Assembly: GCF_030730925.1 (NCBI RefSeq)
Contig: NZ_JAVAMB010000001.1
Location: 1-64,000 of the forward strand
Reading direction: 5' to 3'
DNA from: Flavobacterium sp. DG2-3
GTDB taxonomy: Bacteria; Bacteroidota; Bacteroidia; Flavobacteriales; Flavobacteriaceae
DNA length: 64,000 bases
Shown: positions 62,038 to 64,000 of the stretch, piece by piece
Layout: every line of letters begins with the position of its first letter
Numbering within the stretch: position 1 is the first letter of the stretch
The notes under the pieces: model-generated
The model's database searches: none
What the model was told of the DNA's origin: nothing
The model's input: only the letters and a program-made list of their open reading frames with translations
Translations under genes and position numbers: made by a program

Positions 62038-64000
62038 ATGAAATTCAATTTAAGATTTCTCTTTATTGCATTATTTATCTGTACGATTTCGATCGCGCAA
62101 AACAAAGGTACGATTTCTGGCGTTTTATCTGATAAAGATTCAAACAACGCAGCTCTGCCATTTGCTAATGTTTTAGTTAAAGGTACAAATATTAGCGTAA
62201 ATACCGACGTAGATGGAAAATATTCCTTAAGCGTTAATCCTGGAAATTATACTTTAATTTTTAGTTTTTTAGGATATGAATCTGTAGAAGCTCCTGTTGC
62301 TGTAAAAGCAAACGAAACTGTAACGGTTAATCAAGGGCTTTCATCAGGAAGTTATACACTTAAAGATGTGGTGGTAAAATCGGCTGCAGCAAACAAACAA
62401 AAAGAATCAGCATTATTGTTAGACCAAAAAAATGCCGTTCAGTTTAAAGCTGCTATTGGTGCCGAAGAAATTGCAAGAAAAGGGGTTAACGATGTTGCCA
62501 ACGCTGTTGCGAAAGTGAGCGGAGTTTCTAAACAAGACGATTCTGGAAATGTTTTCGTAAGAGGATTAGGTGACCGTTACAATGTAACTACTTTAAATGG
62601 TCTTCCGTTACCATCAAACAACCCAGCAAACAAAAATATCCTTTTAGAGATTTTCTCTACAAACATTGTAGACAATATTGGAATTAGCAAAACTTTTGAA
62701 GCTCAAAACTATGCGGATTTCGGAGGAGCTAATATCGATATTAGCGCAAAGAAATTCAGCGGAAAACCTTTTATCAGCTTTTCAATTGGTACTGGCGCAA
62801 ACACAAATGTTTTAGCGCAAGATCATTTTTACCTACAAGATGGACCTACTTACACTGGGTTTAAAAAAGTTGGTGTTCCAGACTCTCCATTATTGCCATA
62901 TAGCTATTCTACAAGCTGGGATAGACAAGAAAACAAAAATGTATTGAATGCATTTTACACATTATCTGGAGGAAAAAGATTTAAAATAAATGACGAAAGT
63001 TCAATTGGTGCTTTTGTTACAGGATCTTTTAGTGCAAAAAATAAATTTACTGAAGGTTACAGCAGAGGAGGAATTACTTCTGACGGAGATATTTATTCTG
63101 ATTTTATCAGAACGGCTTACAAACATAACACTACAACAACTGTTATGGGTACTGCTGATTATAAAATCAATAACAAAAACTCTATCTTCTTTACTTCTTT
63201 ATTCTTAAACTCTAGTGATCAAGATTATAGCGAATACGAAGGAACTAACATCAATTTTGATGGTGGTGGAGATGCTCAACAACAAATTAGCGGTTTCATC
63301 AAACGTGGAACTTTTGAAAGAACTCAATTAATTGTTAACCAATTAACAGGAAAAACTAAATTCAACGACAGATTGAATCTTAACTGGGGAGTAGGATACA
63401 GTACTTCTAATAGCGCAATTCCAGATCGTATGCAAAACTCTTTCGTATATGCTCCTAACGCTATTGACTATACTTTCTTTACCAATTCAAATATCAACAA
63501 CCACAGATTTTTTCAAGACTTAAAAGAAAATGAAATTGCTGCAAATATTGCACTTTCTTATAACTTCAAAAAAGCTAGTGACGATACTTACAAAGGAAAA
63601 TTAACGGTTGGATATTCAGGAAAATTTAAAGATGTGGATTATGACATGCAACAATTTTCATTCTTCCCAAATAGAACGACAATTTCTTTCCCTAAAGAAG
63701 ACATCCATCATGTAGATAACTATTTAGATCCAGCACATTGGGGTTCTTCTTACTCAAACAGAATTCACCAAACTTACAATGGTAATTTAGATATTAATGC
63801 TGCATTTGTTAATGTTCAATATTCTTTAACTGAAAGATTGAGTGTAATCTTAGGCGCTAGATTAGAGCAATTAAATCAAGATGTTTTCTTTATCACAACA
63901 ACAGTTCCAGGCGGTGGAAATTCTAACGATTCGAAGTTTAACATTTTACCTAGTTTAATTTCTAAGTATTCGTTAAATGAAAAGCAGAATTTAAAATTCT
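62038..64000 (+). CDS. TonB-dependent receptor with carboxypeptidase-regulatory-like domain, runs off the window
   Basis: 654 codons open to the end of the window. Signal peptide (FLFIALFICTISIAQ), N-terminal CarboxypepD_reg-like domain about 23-100 (TISGVLSDKDSNNAALPFAN, then NTDVDGKYSLSVNPGNYTLIF), plug about 130-235 (RKGVNDVANAVAKVSGVSKQ, NVFVRGLGDRYNVTTLNGLP, IFSTNIVDNIGISKTFEAQN, YADFGGANIDISAKKFSGKP), then barrel strands. The GLGDRYNVTTLNGLPLPS plug signature is typical of Bacteroidota receptors that lack a SusD partner. The location beside the PhoBR-like genes and the upstream hexamers suggest a phosphorus-related substrate. Confidence 0.9.
   Translation, partial: MKFNLRFLFIALFICTISIAQNKGTISGVLSDKDSNNAALPFANVLVKGTNISVNTDVDGKYSLSVNPGNYTLIFSFLGYESVEAPVAVKANETVTVNQGLSSGSYTLKDVVVKSAAANKQKESALLLDQKNAVQFKAAIGAEEIARKGVNDVANAVAKVSGVSKQDDSGNVFVRGLGDRYNVTTLNGLPLPSNNPANKNILLEIFSTNIVDNIGISKTFEAQNYADFGGANIDISAKKFSGKPFISFSIGTGANTNVLAQDHFYLQDGPTYTGFKKVGVPDSPLLPYSYSTSWDRQENKNVLNAFYTLSGGKRFKINDESSIGAFVTGSFSAKNKFTEGYSRGGITSDGDIYSDFIRTAYKHNTTTTVMGTADYKINNKNSIFFTSLFLNSSDQDYSEYEGTNINFDGGGDAQQQISGFIKRGTFERTQLIVNQLTGKTKFNDRLNLNWGVGYSTSNSAIPDRMQNSFVYAPNAIDYTFFTNSNINNHRFFQDLKENEIAANIALSYNFKKASDDTYKGKLTVGYSGKFKDVDYDMQQFSFFPNRTTISFPKEDIHHVDNYLDPAHWGSSYSNRIHQTYNGNLDINAAFVNVQYSLTERLSVILGARLEQLNQDVFFITTTVPGGGNSNDSKFNILPSLISKYSLNEKQNLKF

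Noticed and set aside
62990..63208. 72-residue plus-strand ORF near the right end
   Set aside because: It is out of frame inside the TonB-dependent receptor that is open from 62038 to the window end.

Overview
The window reads as chromosomal DNA of a Flavobacterium-like member of the Bacteroidota. It is AT-rich, many genes are preceded by the Bacteroidota -7 promoter word TAnnTTTG, Shine-Dalgarno sites are not evident, and the content is typical: TonB-dependent receptors, DUF1501/DUF1800 and DUF3857 proteins, MarC, HupE, class Ia RNR and many dispersed intergenic hairpin repeats. The window opens in the 3' end of a transposase and closes inside a TonB-dependent receptor. I saw no tRNA, rRNA or CRISPR array.

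Layout. 0-5 kb: transposase remnant, GIY-YIG protein, an orphan 598-residue protein that looks like a divergent nitronate-monooxygenase-type barrel, a glycine-zipper lipoprotein, kynU. 5-26 kb: a long minus-strand block for aromatic amino acid synthesis and housekeeping, read from high to low coordinates: pheA, aminotransferase, a DUF7151 repeat lipoprotein, tyrA, DAHP synthase/chorismate mutase, rsgA, dtd, five tandem DUF3857/transglutaminase-like genes, mazG-like, aroA, queA. A complete Phe/Tyr attenuator (promoter, leader peptide with eight aromatic codons, antiterminator, terminator) lies just before pheA. 26-40 kb: a ParE-type toxin-antitoxin pair between 42-bp direct repeats, DUF1501/DUF1800, nrdAB, a DUF3109 Cys-rich protein, marC, a short FAD protein, small lipoproteins, ctpA, a dCMP deaminase, hupE. 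40-44 kb: terB-like, fbp, an acetyltransferase, aspartokinase.

44.5-47.5 kb holds an AT-rich cassette resembling the Bacillus Sdp cannibalism-toxin system: an Xre regulator, divergent from a SdpC-like precursor, SdpA, SdpB and a small DUF5808 membrane protein that is a candidate immunity factor. It abuts a TonB-dependent receptor, two tandem membrane-anchored AraC regulators and a large outer-membrane barrel protein.

58-64 kb looks like a phosphate-response locus: a phosphate-selective-type porin, a PhoR-like kinase, a PhoB-like regulator and a TonB-dependent receptor. Arrays of TTAACA-like hexamers with 11-bp periodicity lie before the porin and before the receptor, each oriented with its gene.

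Intergenic gaps carry at least eight families of palindromic repeats, some nested in one another. The four best supported are ACCATATAAGTCATATAAG elements, CCTCCAGCTAAAGCTGGAGG hairpins, CCCAAGGTT/CCCACGGTT hairpin pairs and CGCCACGAATTCACGAATT repeats.
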